Below are positions 23,200 to 35,000 of a DNA stretch of 64,000 nt, one piece after another. The notes below the pieces were generated by a model. That model was not told where the DNA came from. It saw only the letters and a list, made by a program, of their open reading frames with translations, and made no database searches. The translations under genes were made by a program, and so were the position numbers. The stretch lies in contig NC_018389.1 in the NCBI RefSeq assembly GCF_000208865.1, positions 1,116,001 to 1,180,000 on the forward strand, read 5' to 3'. The DNA is from Neospora caninum Liverpool (taxonomy: Eukaryota; Apicomplexa; Conoidasida; Eucoccidiorida; Sarcocystidae). Numbering within the stretch: position 1 is the stretch's first letter; every line of letters starts with the position of its first letter.

Positions 23200-25118
23200 A
23201 TTTTTGCTGTGGAGAGGAGGCACCCTTTCGTCCGGATGCTGGCTTTTTCCTAAGGGAGAGTGCTCATCACTGGGCCCAGAAACCGGTGGAACGAAGCTTG
23301 TGAATTATTGCAATAGTTCACTGATGAGAAAGGAAATAACGTCGCCGTGTGAGGCATGTGTTCAATTTGGGCTCCGAACGCCGTGCTGTCGCCACTGTCG
23401 TCTGAGATTCCGACAAAACGCTTGTTAGTCTCCACGGCGTTTTCATTGAGACTCCCTCTGTAGTAAGGGGGACGTCTAGCATACGGCCTTTGTGGCGAGC
23501 AGCATACGGCTAGGTGGACTGTTCGGGTAGATCCGTTTTGGTAAATCAAGTAGGCGGCATGTGGTATACCGGCCTTCCACTGTGTCGCACGGAGGGTACA
23601 GTTCATAGCTACCGCGGAATTGGAGACTCAGGACCCCTCGAAACAGCCAGTTTTTGTCATTTGAAACTCGTTTTCCAGATACTCAGAGCAGCTTGAAGCC
23701 TTGCTCAGTGAGTTTAGGCATAAGCTCCAATCGAAATGTTCCCGTAACGCTGTCTCAACCTTTCTCTGGGTATCATGCTTGAAAGGGCCGTCCTTATTGA
23801 ATACAATTCGTAGTCGAATGCACGGTAAGCATTCCGCTCATAAGGAAGCAAGCCGCAACTCCCACCCTGTGTGTTCGTCCTCCATTTAGAATTTAACGTC
23901 GTTGATAGAAACACGCGTTTCCGGTGCCGTGTACACAGATTACCACATATATACCGTGTACTGCCTCCGGTCTCCACGCTTCCTGGAAACGGAAGGATAA
24001 AGGCGGTGCATCACGACAAGAGTCTCTTTCTTTCTCTCCATCAGGCATCTGGAAGATCGCGCCTGCAGATTTTACGTTGGAGCGGGACTGGTCGGCCGAG
24101 GGCAAGATCCTTCCACGAAACCCTCGTTTTCACTCCCCCTCACCGCAGCTGCAGTCCTACCCGATCTTATCGAGTGCTCTTTGAAAGGTGTAGGTTTTCA
24201 ACGGATTTCGCCTTGCACGTAGAAGTCATGCGACATGGAAATATGCTCAGGAACCGTGTACTCAGTGCGCCTGGTTTTCCTTCAAGGACGCCAGGGGGCT
24301 AGCACCCAAGTGACGCGTTGCCCGAGAAACACACGTTCACTTGCGGTCCCCTGGGATTACGGACGGCACCAACCCACGCGTCACCACAGTCTGATTCTCC
24401 AGAGAACGTGTGTCGAGAAACACACGTTCACTTGCGGTCCCCTGGGATTACGGACGGCACCAACCCACGCGCCACCACAGTCTGATTCTCCAGAGAACGT
24501 GTGTCGAGAAACACACGTTCACTTGCGGTCCCCTGGGATTACGGACGGCACCAACCCACGCGCCACCACAGTCTGCTTCTCCAGAGAACGTGTGTCGAGA
24601 AACACACGTTCACTTGCGGTCCCCTCGGATTACGGACGGCACCAACCCACGCGCCACCACAGTCTGCTTCTCCAGAGAACGTGTGTCGAGAAACACACGT
24701 TCACTTGCGGTCCCCTCGGATTACGGACGGCACCAACCCACGCGTCACCACAGTCTGATTCTCCAGAGAACGTGTGTCGAGAAACACACGTTCACTTGCG
24801 GTCCCCTCGGATTACGGACGGCACCAACCCACGCGTCACCACAGTCTGCTTCTCCAGAGAACGTGTGTGTGGTCAGACGAGGTGCTGGTACCGATAGGTA
24901 CAAATCATCCTCTTAATTTCCTGTAACTCCCGTTCACCACTCAAGCTCTGGTTGCGCGCCAGCCGTGCACACCGAACCGCCTGCGAGAAAACAGTGGACG
25001 GAACAACAGCATCTGCGTGATCATCATCTGATTCAAGCTCTAGAGCAGCACCGGAATTTTCGCGGGTTGTGCATTATGCCCAAATAGTGAAACGCCTCCG
25101 AAGAAAAACCACGGTGCC
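23200..25118. other. Convergent intergenic region, PPCS to HCF101
   Basis: The two flanking genes point at each other, so this 1.9 kb should hold both 3' ends. It contains the 91-bp tandem array at 24323-24868. No gene is supported outside or inside the array. Confidence 0.6.
24323..24868. repeat. Minisatellite: six tandem copies of a 91-bp unit
   Basis: Copies start at 24323, 24414, 24505, 24596, 24687 and 24778. They differ at only three sites: CCCTGGG or CCCTCGG, CGCGTCACC or CGCGCCACC, and CTGATTC or CTGCTTC. Each copy-copy junction forms a perfect 10-bp inverted repeat, GAACGTGTGT, CGAGAA, ACACACGTTC. Because 91 is not a multiple of three, the reading frame shifts at each copy, yet all three forward frames stay open. 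I read this as a property of the unit, not as evidence of a protein. Confidence 0.95.
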
Positions 25119-28100
25119 TCAGCTCTGTGCTGTTTGAGGACCACTTACTTGCGCGACTTCGGATCTCGTCCTCCGCGTGTGCAAGGCGTTCCAAGGTTTG
25201 GAGTGGTAGCGCCGTCCGGTGGTCATCGTCCCTAACGGAAGGCATAACAGAGAATTGCGTTCTTCCTTCTTGGCCCCCCAATAATTCACAACTACGCACC
25301 TTTGGGGGGACGTTCCTACACAGCCACCCCAGTCTAAGAGACACAGCTCGGCGACAGACCTCGACAACAGCTCGTACAGAGACCTAACCTTCAACTCGCT
25401 TTGTCACTGTGTTCATTCCGCAACGGGGGCTTCGCCCGAGTATATGTTACTGATTGCTTTCAACTGTGCCTTTTCCATATACGAGCGAGTACAGCTAAGC
25501 TTCCAACGAGCATAGAACTGGCGGCGAAAGTACCTCGCATTTCTTTCTCGCTCGCAACACATTGCAAACAACAGTGGGTGCATCGGTGCGAACAGTGTCC
25601 TGCCACCAAAAACGGAACGAATCCGTCAGTGGACTTGGGGTTGACCTGGATCACTGGTTATGACGGACTTCCGTGAAACTTACAACGCAAACGCAGATCT
25701 TGCTTATCGGAATTTTCGCCGTTCCATCCATACGCCTCCGTGAGTTCTCGCCTTACCATACGAAAATCAGGCTACGGTTCGACGCATGAAGAACCTCCGT
25801 CAAAGCCAGCTCCGCAGGCGATGTCGCTCTCGTTCTGCAACAGATAGCCAAAAAAAAGAACCGAATCGCTCGTAACCCCGTCCATAAATGCATGCAAGTC
25901 AGTCTGCGCCTCGCTGTGGCATCTCGCCATGTGCAAGGTCCCTTTACCGAATGACACGAACGAACTCCAGCTGCTAAACGCATTCGTGAAACATAGCTAT
26001 ATGCGAGACAGCATGCATGGGTATTCCGCAGGAGCCGTGGCCGTTCATGACCGCCTCAACTGTAATTTGTTCCTGTATGCGTTTATCGTTCTGCCGCGAG
26101 TGGATACGCTACCGTTGATGTCTTGTACCAGCGCGGCGAACAGACGCACCCCGATTTTGGGACTTTCTCCGCTTCTTCCGTGCAGATTCCACATTCACAA
26201 GCGTCTCGTAGGCGGCGGAGAGAGACGGTGCACACGTCGATGGAGACAGCGTGAGGATCCGACGTGCTGGCCTTTCCTGCACGGAAATCGAACCATGCAA
26301 CGACAAATAAACACTATGTGCCACTGCTTCTCTAAACCGTCGTGGCGGCAAGACTGCAAGATGGGCGTTTCGGCCGCTTTTGCCTACGACACAGTTGCGG
26401 ACACTCAATTGCATGGCGCCTCGTCATTGCTGCTTCACCTGTACAGAGTCTTTGCGGAAAAACTCACCGGCTGCAGCCACATGATCATCGTCAGGATCCC
26501 CGGTAGAGGATGTCCAGCGTTTTTCTGAATCGTCGGCGCGTGTTCTGTGAATTCTCCTTGGTAGACCTATCTGGACACAAGAATCGCCAGTAAGCGTGAC
26601 GGAGGGGCCGACGTAGCCGTAGCGCAAAGTCGAAAGTTCGCGCACGACGATGGCAGCTAGGTCATGAAACACCGAATAGACCTGTTGAAGCAGCAAGCTC
26701 GCACCAAATGAGGCAGGAAATGGCGCGATGCAGGCGAATGTTGTCTTCACGCGAACGCGCCTAAGATGCGAAAGTGCATGCGTTCAGTAATGACTTGAAA
26801 GCCACGTCCTGCTGAAGTGCTCTTCGAGAACTGTCCCAGCAGCGCAACAATCGACTATACCGCGGACAGGCGGCAAGTCTTGCCGCACCACAGAGATGAC
26901 ACCAACACTAGTGAGCACTTGATGCGTTTCACTCCGGATGGGAAGCCGCAAACGCATCTCTTGTATGGGCTGGTCGTGTTCCTTTCATCCTCACTTTATC
27001 TTCCGGAACTTGGCGGAGCCGTTCTACAACAGGGAACGTGCAGGTTTCTCCGGCGCTCTGTGCATTTTTCGTAGGTTGGTCACCAGCCGACGCTTCGTCC
27101 CCAACAACTTCTGACAGACGAGGATCGAGAGGAATTTGAACGACATGCGGCGCCTCCGCAAGATCCGCAAGTTTCTCCACGTTTTGCTGCCCGGGAAAAA
27201 GGATGTGTTTCTTTTGGCATCCGTCACACACGAAGTGGGCCATGTTCTCCACGACGCATATGGTGGGGATACCGAGTTCGTTGAACATCTTAATTCCTCT
27301 CTCCGCATCTGCCGTGCTAGCAACCCACAGCAAAAACATGTTTGAAAGCGCCACAATTCAAAAAAATTACGCGCACCTTACCACCTTTTGCAGCCGTACC
27401 TGCGCGCCTCTGTGGTAACCTAAGTTTGCCGCTTTCGAGGATACGTCCAGATGCATGAGTTGTCTACGAAATTAAGTAAAGTGCGATAATCAAGTTCCGC
27501 AGCCACCAAAAGGAAACGAGTACTCCGCAAACTGACACGCGGTGGATACCACAGAAATCTCCGCCAATACGTCAGAAATGGCAGCGTTATTACCACGATG
27601 CACTTCTCGACGGAGAGGCACCATCCTGTGACTTAGATCGAAAATCGGCATTTTTTCGTCGCTCCGAATGCACAAAAAAGGACATCGTAGCCCGGCGGGT
27701 ACCTTAGCGTTTGAGGCGTCGTCACAACAACGCAGGCATCAATTTTCACTGTCTGAGAAAGGGTGATATGAATGTCGCCCGTTCCAGGAGGGAAATCGAT
27801 GACGAGGTAGTCGAGATCTCGCCAGGCAGTGCCTGTCAACAGCTGCTCGATGACGCTGCTTGCAAATGGGCCACGTAGAGCGGAGAAACCCTAAGCATTG
27901 CAAACACAATTCGTCGCGCCAGGTGGCCTTAATCGTTCCACACGTCAAGGAAGATCAAACGGCATCCAACATTTATCTCCCTAGTTTCCATTTCTCATTC
28001 ACAACGCGGTACGGTGAGTTGATATGCCGTGAGAGGTTGCCGGTAAAATCGTCGGTTCAAACGCGTTGCGTAGAAGCGCAAGTCACGTCCCCAGTCCTTC

Positions 28101-29711
28101 CGACACACGAGGCGGAGAGTAGAGCCGAAGTGGTTTTTCCGCTCGGATGTTCTAGCGCGTTTTCCACAGGACAGGCCATGCGAGGACTTGCAATTCCGCA
28201 TGTACCACCAATTCATTATACGGCGAGGACGACGGACGGGCTGACTCACTTGGGACCCGGAATTCCTAATGAATCCGTACGACATGATTTTGACGCCATT
28301 GTGGACCAAAGGACGCAATTTCGGCTGGGCGTTCTCGACGTCTTGGTCTCCAGCCGAGTGCTTTTTCTTCGTGTCCGTTTCGCCTCGTTGACTCCTCGTC
28401 GGTTCGAAGGCAATGGGACTCCCGCGGCTACTGTTTGCCCGGGAATGCCCCCGATCCTTACTTCTCTTTGGCCTGAATACCACTTCGGACGTGTGCTCCT
28501 CTGAAGGTTCTCCCTCGCTTTCTTCCTCAAAATACACGTCCGTGTCTGGAAGCGGAAGCAGAACAGGAAGACTTGGGCCGTACAAGTCAGCGTCAAGAAG
28601 CCCAACCTTTGCGCCCAACCGCCGCAGCATAAATGCCAAGTTGACAGCGACTGTCGACTTTCCAACGCCTCCTTTGCAGGACGTTACCGCAAGCACGAAC
28701 GAAACGCATTTCAGCCCATCACCGGCACTACGAGATGCCGTAGATCCTGAGGGCTTTTGACTCTCCAACTGTATGTCGACCTGAACAAAAGGGACAAACG
28801 CACGCCGGCGACAAATGAGCGTGACGCAGAAAACCGTTCAACCTCTCACAAAACACGAAACGCCTGTATTTTCCCTAGAATATCAGGAGTGCCATAACAG
28901 ACCACACCGTCACCTTTCCACGCGGTAGGTGACACAAAGGAATTTTCCCGACCCCCCCTGTTTTTGAAGCGCATCTTTGAACGCGTGCTGCAAATTCATC
29001 CAAGACGCAGGAACATTCATTACGGCGCCTCGCTTAGACAAACCACTGCCTCCCCCTGTGTTCTTCGGTTGTTCATGGCCATATTTCTGCACGCGTAATG
29101 GCAGAAAAAGGCTCCCTTGTTCCGCTTCGTTTGTTGTGACAGACTCCAGCTCTCTCCGACTCTAAACGGTAGTTGTAATCAGCTGGACTGCTGGCCGTGC
29201 AAAATGGTATACAAGAAAACACGCGTAACGATCCCTCGTGGTTTCGGGTTCCCGAAGAAGCAAGGGAACGCGGAGACTGCGGAAACAACAGAAACACGAC
29301 GGACTTTGACCTTCAACTGCTAGGTCTTCTTTTCCTGCAGTTCTTCCGAGCTAGCTGAGGTCTGGTTCCGCCTTTTTCCAGCCTCACTTGGTGAACCCAT
29401 TCGAGGGCGCGAAGGCGCGCCGTACAAGTAGCGACGAAGACATCTTTGACTGGGCAGGCAGGAGTCGTGAGCCGCAAACGAAACTTTACGGAGCCCGCGT
29501 GCTCGTGTATCTCTAAATCCCGTACGAAACCTAAAGCGACAATGTCCTTGTGAAGGTCGGGATCAATGACCGTCCTTAGCTGATCCAAGACTTCGTCTCT
29601 TAACCGTTGAATCCGGCATGCATCTGCAGACGTGTGGAACGCGGCGGATGGAAGCTCTTCGCCATCGACATTCCTGTCGACGGCCGCTTGACGGCCATCA
29701 TCTCGATTCAT
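25119..29711 (-). CDS. HCF101: HCF101/Mrp-type Fe-S cluster P-loop protein (about 8 exons)
   Basis: Exons (complement): 29711-29388, 28780-28250, 27890-27703, 27316-26995, 26681-26468, 26276-26150, 25834-25757, 25383-25119, giving about 682 aa. The N-terminal MIP18/DUF59 domain has [14 protein letters not shown] and TTPACPVKD. The Mrp ATPase follows with deviant Walker [42 protein letters not shown] and VVENMAHF, then a zinc-ribbon-like CDGCQKKH. The C-terminal DUF971 part has [13 protein letters not shown]. This three-part order is that of HCF101, a carrier of Fe-S clusters. Plant HCF101 is plastidic. T. gondii HCF101 is reported, from memory, to act in the cytosolic CIA pathway, and no targeting peptide is evident here. 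About 60 charged residues are inserted after DADLYGPS. The last two exons are phase-consistent but tentative: the usual W-x-DGH of DUF971 is not seen after IFVW. Confidence 0.85.
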
Positions 29712-32044
29712 GACGGCAGAAAACGGAAGGAACGTTCACATCCACAGTGACAACTAGCCACGCAAAAAAGGCAAGTGGAGCCAGCATGCAGCATGTTCGG
29801 TGGCGTCAAAAAGCGGAAATTGGAACCGGACCGAGGAAAAATGACGCTGTCCGTGCATCTGAGTACGGAAAATGTAACTCTCATGTCGCCTTTGCATGCG
29901 CATGCATCTCGATGCTGACGGAAAAAGCGGCGACGCGCTCTTGCCGCGACGCTTAGGAGAAAAGCAAACACCTGCTGTTTGAAAAGCATGAGAGAGCAGC
30001 GCCCTCTTTAACAGATGCAAAGGAGTAGAATCGGGCAGCGCCGTTTTCGAATCATCCGGATAAACGGCTGTTCGTTTTTGGTGTCTCGTGGCATACGACA
30101 GCAGAAAAGCGGTTGGCTTTCGTCGACGCTACGATACGCCAGAGCCACGATCGGAATGGCTTACCACGTATCTATTACAAAAAGGTCCGAAAGTCGAAGG
30201 TCGTTTCCATAAATTGACTCTCTACGGAACCCGCCAGTGTGACAGAGACGCAAGGGTCATGTGAGGTAGCCACAGGTTCGTAGCCGCTAACTGGAGCAGC
30301 AGTGAAATGCGCACGATGAGGATGCACAAATCGCGAGTTCCTTCTCCTCGAGAGACGAGGAGAAAAGCGCTGAACAGTCTCTGCTCTTTGACTGTTACGA
30401 AGCAGGTTGTCACCTCTGAAGATGCAGGGGTTCTGGACTTTGTTCTCCAACTCGGGTTGCAGGAACCGGGACGAGGAAAGGATGTCTTTAAAGGCCGAAT
30501 CGTAGCTCGTCAACCACGCAAGCTCCAGGTGTGCTTTCAACAGAGCTACTGGAGTCTTCTCAGGACGCAGCCTCATCATGTGCTAGTGAATTCTGCCAGT
30601 GGCCGCAAATTCGCGCGGAGTGACTCAAACGGAAATGGCGAATGGATCCCCGCGGAGTAACATGAAGTCCTGCATGTCGAGTGTCTGCGAAACGCGGCCA
30701 CACAAAAGATACGTGCAAGCTTCTGAAACCTTGGCACCCAACGAGACCGTCACTAGAGGGGTGCGTTGCCTGTTCTGGAGCGACGACGAAGAGGGCTCTC
30801 AATGTCGCGTCGCCGTGATGCTTCGACACGCAAGGCCCCGAACAGCGGTGAATTTGAAAGTGAGAGTCACCGTCAGCAAAGCGCCAAACTGAAAATCATT
30901 GTGCTTGCTGGCGATGGCAGCAAAAGCGCATTTGTTTCTCGGCGCAAATCTCGAAAGTGCGTGTGTGGGAGGAATCCTCATCGGCACTGTGGACTGGCTC
31001 GCGTTCTGCAGGTAGACGTCTTCTGACAGATTCAGCCAATCCGTCGCAATTCAGCATCTTTACATCAAAGGCACATGAGCAAAAAACGTCCACACGCATC
31101 CATGCTCGCGCTGGAAAGCCGCAAACCGTGCACGCGAGTTTGTTGTAACGGTACGGCGAGCTGTGCAATGTGTGCCTCACCATTTAGCAAGTAAGAACGG
31201 AAGCTCGTCTCTCTGTCTTAATCAGTCTCATGTCCCTAGGGAAACTCTAAGCCTGGACGTAACAACGACAAGAGCTAAACCAATGGGGAGTAGCCGCTTC
31301 AGAAATTTACCTACGGGCGCTAGATAGGCCGCAGAAAGGTACATGCGTTTGGGTTTGACTGTTCCGTCTTCCGGAGACCGCATGACGTGAAGGGTTAATT
31401 CATGGAAAATGGTCTCAGCATACCAGCAAGACATATGTACCTGACCCCGTGAGGCATAGGCAGTTCAATTTCTACACCTGAGAAAGGCTGTATGCCTCAC
31501 TGCGGAGAAGATGAACGAATCGGGACCCGGTTCCAGATTGCGTGAGCGGCAATCCCGGAGAACGGTGTCGGCTCGACTCGGAACATGAATTCGATTTTGA
31601 GACGCACACATTTCCATCTCAACGCCCGAAACAGCAATATGTATCATCACGGAAAACGGAATCACCGAGTAGAAACTCGATGCACGAAGTCCTGGCTCAG
31701 CGCCCGCAGCAACGCCATCCACCGCGTTGTGCCTCACAAGCCTCGAGATGATACGAAGCTTGCGTGCACACAGGATACCTAAACACCCGGACCGGCGATT
31801 TTCCCGTCGAAAAAGGCCTTCCTTTTCGGCGCGGGGCTAAGAGGACGCGCTCACGAAGCACGTAGATATTTCTACGTCGGCACGTGGGATTTGCAGCTCA
31901 AAACTGGCCGCGGAGATTCATCATTGCACACACGAGAGAGACACGAACCCTCGATACGGCGAATAGAGAAAAGTCTAGCTGGGCCCACACATTGCAGAGC
32001 TGAGGTCTCGGGTCAGGTTGCACCAACTCCCCGTGTTTGCCGCT
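29712..32044. other. Intergenic region, HCF101 promoter and PGM2 3' end
   Basis: About 2.3 kb with no supported gene. The left part should hold the HCF101 promoter and the right part the PGM2 3' untranslated region. Short open frames show no recognisable domain. A 7-bp inverted repeat (ACGTAGA, TATT, TCTACGT) lies at 31860-31877. Confidence 0.55.
29893..29907. promoter_or_regulatory. Overlapping TGCATGC words upstream of HCF101
   Basis: TGCATGCGCATGCAT lies about 180 bp upstream of the HCF101 start codon. TGCATGC is a known cis-element of T. gondii promoters and a binding word of some ApiAP2 proteins. Its function here is inferred. Confidence 0.4.
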
Positions 32045-35000
32045 TCAGGGGAGAGTCACTTTGATCGCGGGGTGGAGATCAGGTTTCACGAAGTCGGAGA
32101 CGACCGCGGCGATAACTTTTTCGAGTTCTGCCGCGCCTTGTTCGGGATTCGATGAGCTCGTCTCTGCGTAATATTTCAGCTTCGGCTCAGTCCCGCTGCC
32201 ACGGAGCGTAACTACAGCTCCGTTATCCAAGTACACAGTCAGCATCTCGCAGTTTGGGGGGAACGTGCACGTTTCCCCACTGTCGTAACTGCGGCCGACA
32301 TCTCGGATTCGTCGGATCGCGAAAGGCCCCAGATGCGTTGGGTACTGTCCCCCGTTGGCAAAATCCTTGAAAAGCCCTTGGATCACGGGCGGATCGGGAC
32401 AGATGAAGTACGAGTTCTTCGTCACGAAATACCCGTACCGCTTTCGCAAGGACATTAGAAAGTCCATCACGGTCTGGCCTCGCGCGTAGAGGTCGGTCGC
32501 CATCTGCATCCACACCGCTGCTGCACTTACACCGTCTTTGTCTCGGACTCGCTGGCTGAGAGCGTAACCCAAAGCCTCTTCGTACACAAAAACCGGCGTC
32601 AGGCCTTCCGCCTCCATTTCAATTGCCTTGTTCTCCATCCACTTGAATCCGGTCATGGTCTCGGCAAATCTGCAGCCGTTGTCCTGAAAGCGCGACGCAG
32701 GTTCCCAACAAATCAACAGCTGCTGCAACGAGCCCACGACAACGTCCGCACGCAGCCGCAGAGACACTTCGAAGCACTCGTTCTCCCACCTCGTCAGATC
32801 CAGCTACGCAAGAAAGAGACACCGAACAACTTCAACCGGAGAGGAAAACTGAAGCGTCACTGCCTGTCCTAAGCAGCGGGATGACGCTGCAGTGGCTGAC
32901 GCAGAAACTATCGGAAGCTCCAGCGTTGCCTTCAACTCCTGCTCCGAACGCAGATACTCACCTTGGCAATCTTTTGAAGCATCCGCGAAGAGACAGCAGA
33001 GCATATCAGTGCCATGTTCGATTTGGCAATTCCCTGGCCTTCTCTTAATTCTATTGCGTACGCCCCAAGGATAGCCCCCAACTCGTCTCCCGTAAACTGA
33101 TACCAGCGACCGCTGAAGACACAAAACAAAACTCCGCACAGGCCATTTCGGCTAGTGAAAACCACACCGTGGGGCTACAGAACCTGTGGCGACAGCATCA
33201 TACGCGTGTCGTCCACGAAGAGAGAGACATTTCCGAACGTGAATCGGAGACTGGCATGCAAGACGGAAGAAAGAAGCGCACCCCGCGATCAGCAGCGACC
33301 GTCCGACGAATTTAGCTTCTGCCGGAACCGAATTTGCACGTATTTACGAGAATCGGACAAAGTGCCGCTCTTTCTCTGGCCGTCAGACCCACACAGTGGA
33401 AAACATCCTGCTCGACAGGATGCAATGCATTCGCAAAAACGCATAGGGGCCTTGTGGTCTCCCGGCTCGTCCTCGGGCGTTTTCCAGGGCTGGCATCTCT
33501 CCTCATGCCAGTGGTACACCGCTGGGCAGAGCGAGCGCCTGGTTCTTCCTCGTCGCCGACAGTCGGCCCTGCAGATATAGACAGCGGAAAGTTGCCTGGC
33601 GACCCGCCTCCTCTGGGAGGATGGCTGAAACACACACTCACTCGCATTTCTCGGCGGCGGCAAAGCGATCGGCATCTGGGTCGTTGGCAATTACCAGCGT
33701 CAGGCCGTGAGCGTCGGCCTCCTTGAACGCCATGTCCAGCGCGCCGTGCTCTTCAGGATTCGGGAACGCCACGGTGGGGAACTCCGGATCTGGAGTGCAC
33801 TGCGCATCCACTGCACACAACCGCGCGGGAAGGAGACCCACGCACGCGTCTACAGAGAGTTCCGCGAGAACAACAAGCGCTGGCACGCCTGAGGGATGAG
33901 GCGAAGGCCACTAAGAGCTGTTTGTGCGCCTTCATGCGCGAACAAAGGTGGGGCCGTGCAGCCTCCGCGGCCACGACAGAGACCAGGAGGAACCACGCAA
34001 CCTGTCTGACAGGCCTGGTGGACAGGATGCTTCCAGGCGATTCGGGAGGGGGGCTGAAAAGAAAGAAGCGGAGCTGAAAGAGACGACTCTTCCTTGGAGA
34101 GAACCCAACCCAGGCGACGGTCCTCCACACACCGATACGTTCACTCCTTCCGGCTACGCTCAGAAAAGAGCCTCGCCTTGCCTGTGAGGAGATTGTCTTT
34201 GAAGCCGAACGCCGCGATCATCTTCTTGACCATCGGCTCGCCGACGCCGTGCATGGCGGTGTACATGAACTTCACGCTGCCTGCTTCGCGTTTCGGAACG
34301 CAGAGGTCTGCCGCAATGTCCTTGATATACGCGTCAACGAACGTGTTCAACGGATCTTCCAACAAAGAACTTTTCGCGGCCTTCTCCGTCAGCCTCCCAG
34401 TCTTGTTGTCGAAAAAGTCGTCCACGTCGCTCCAGAAATCCTGAACACACGCATGCAGTGTGAGACACCCCGCATCGCAAGGAAAGACAGGAACGCATGC
34501 GAAACGGGTCAAACAAAACAGGCGCCCAGGATCAACAGCACAGCACCACCTCGACTCTAAAAACGGGAAAATGGAGACAGGAGAAAACCGTATTGCCTGC
34601 GGTTGTTCATTTTTCACGAGCAGTTTCCTCTCACAGGCATAAGCTGACTCTTTGCTACTACTCCCTTTCTGCACTGAAGGGGGCTCTTTAAAGTCGACGC
34701 GCTTCCGTGACCGCAGTGCACGAAGCTTCTGTGCAAAGTGCAGCATCTTTGTCCTTTGGCGGCTGTGAAAGGATCCCGCAGAGTTCTTATTGGCAACCGA
34801 GACGGCAGACGGCGCCAGACTCACTTTTCACCCTGCATGCCACTGCCGGCATTCTCGCCGTGAAAAGCGCGGTCGGCGAGGATAGGCCTCAGTTTGCCGA
34901 GACCATTGTTACAAAGCTTACGAGGGCAACACTGCACTCTCCAAATCTTCCCTTCTGGTTCCAGTGAAAACCCAACTCGGAATGTCTCAGTTGCATTCAC

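Noticed and set aside
24323..24868. CRISPR-like appearance of the repeat array
   Set aside because: Copies are contiguous 91-bp units with no unique spacers, in a eukaryotic genome.
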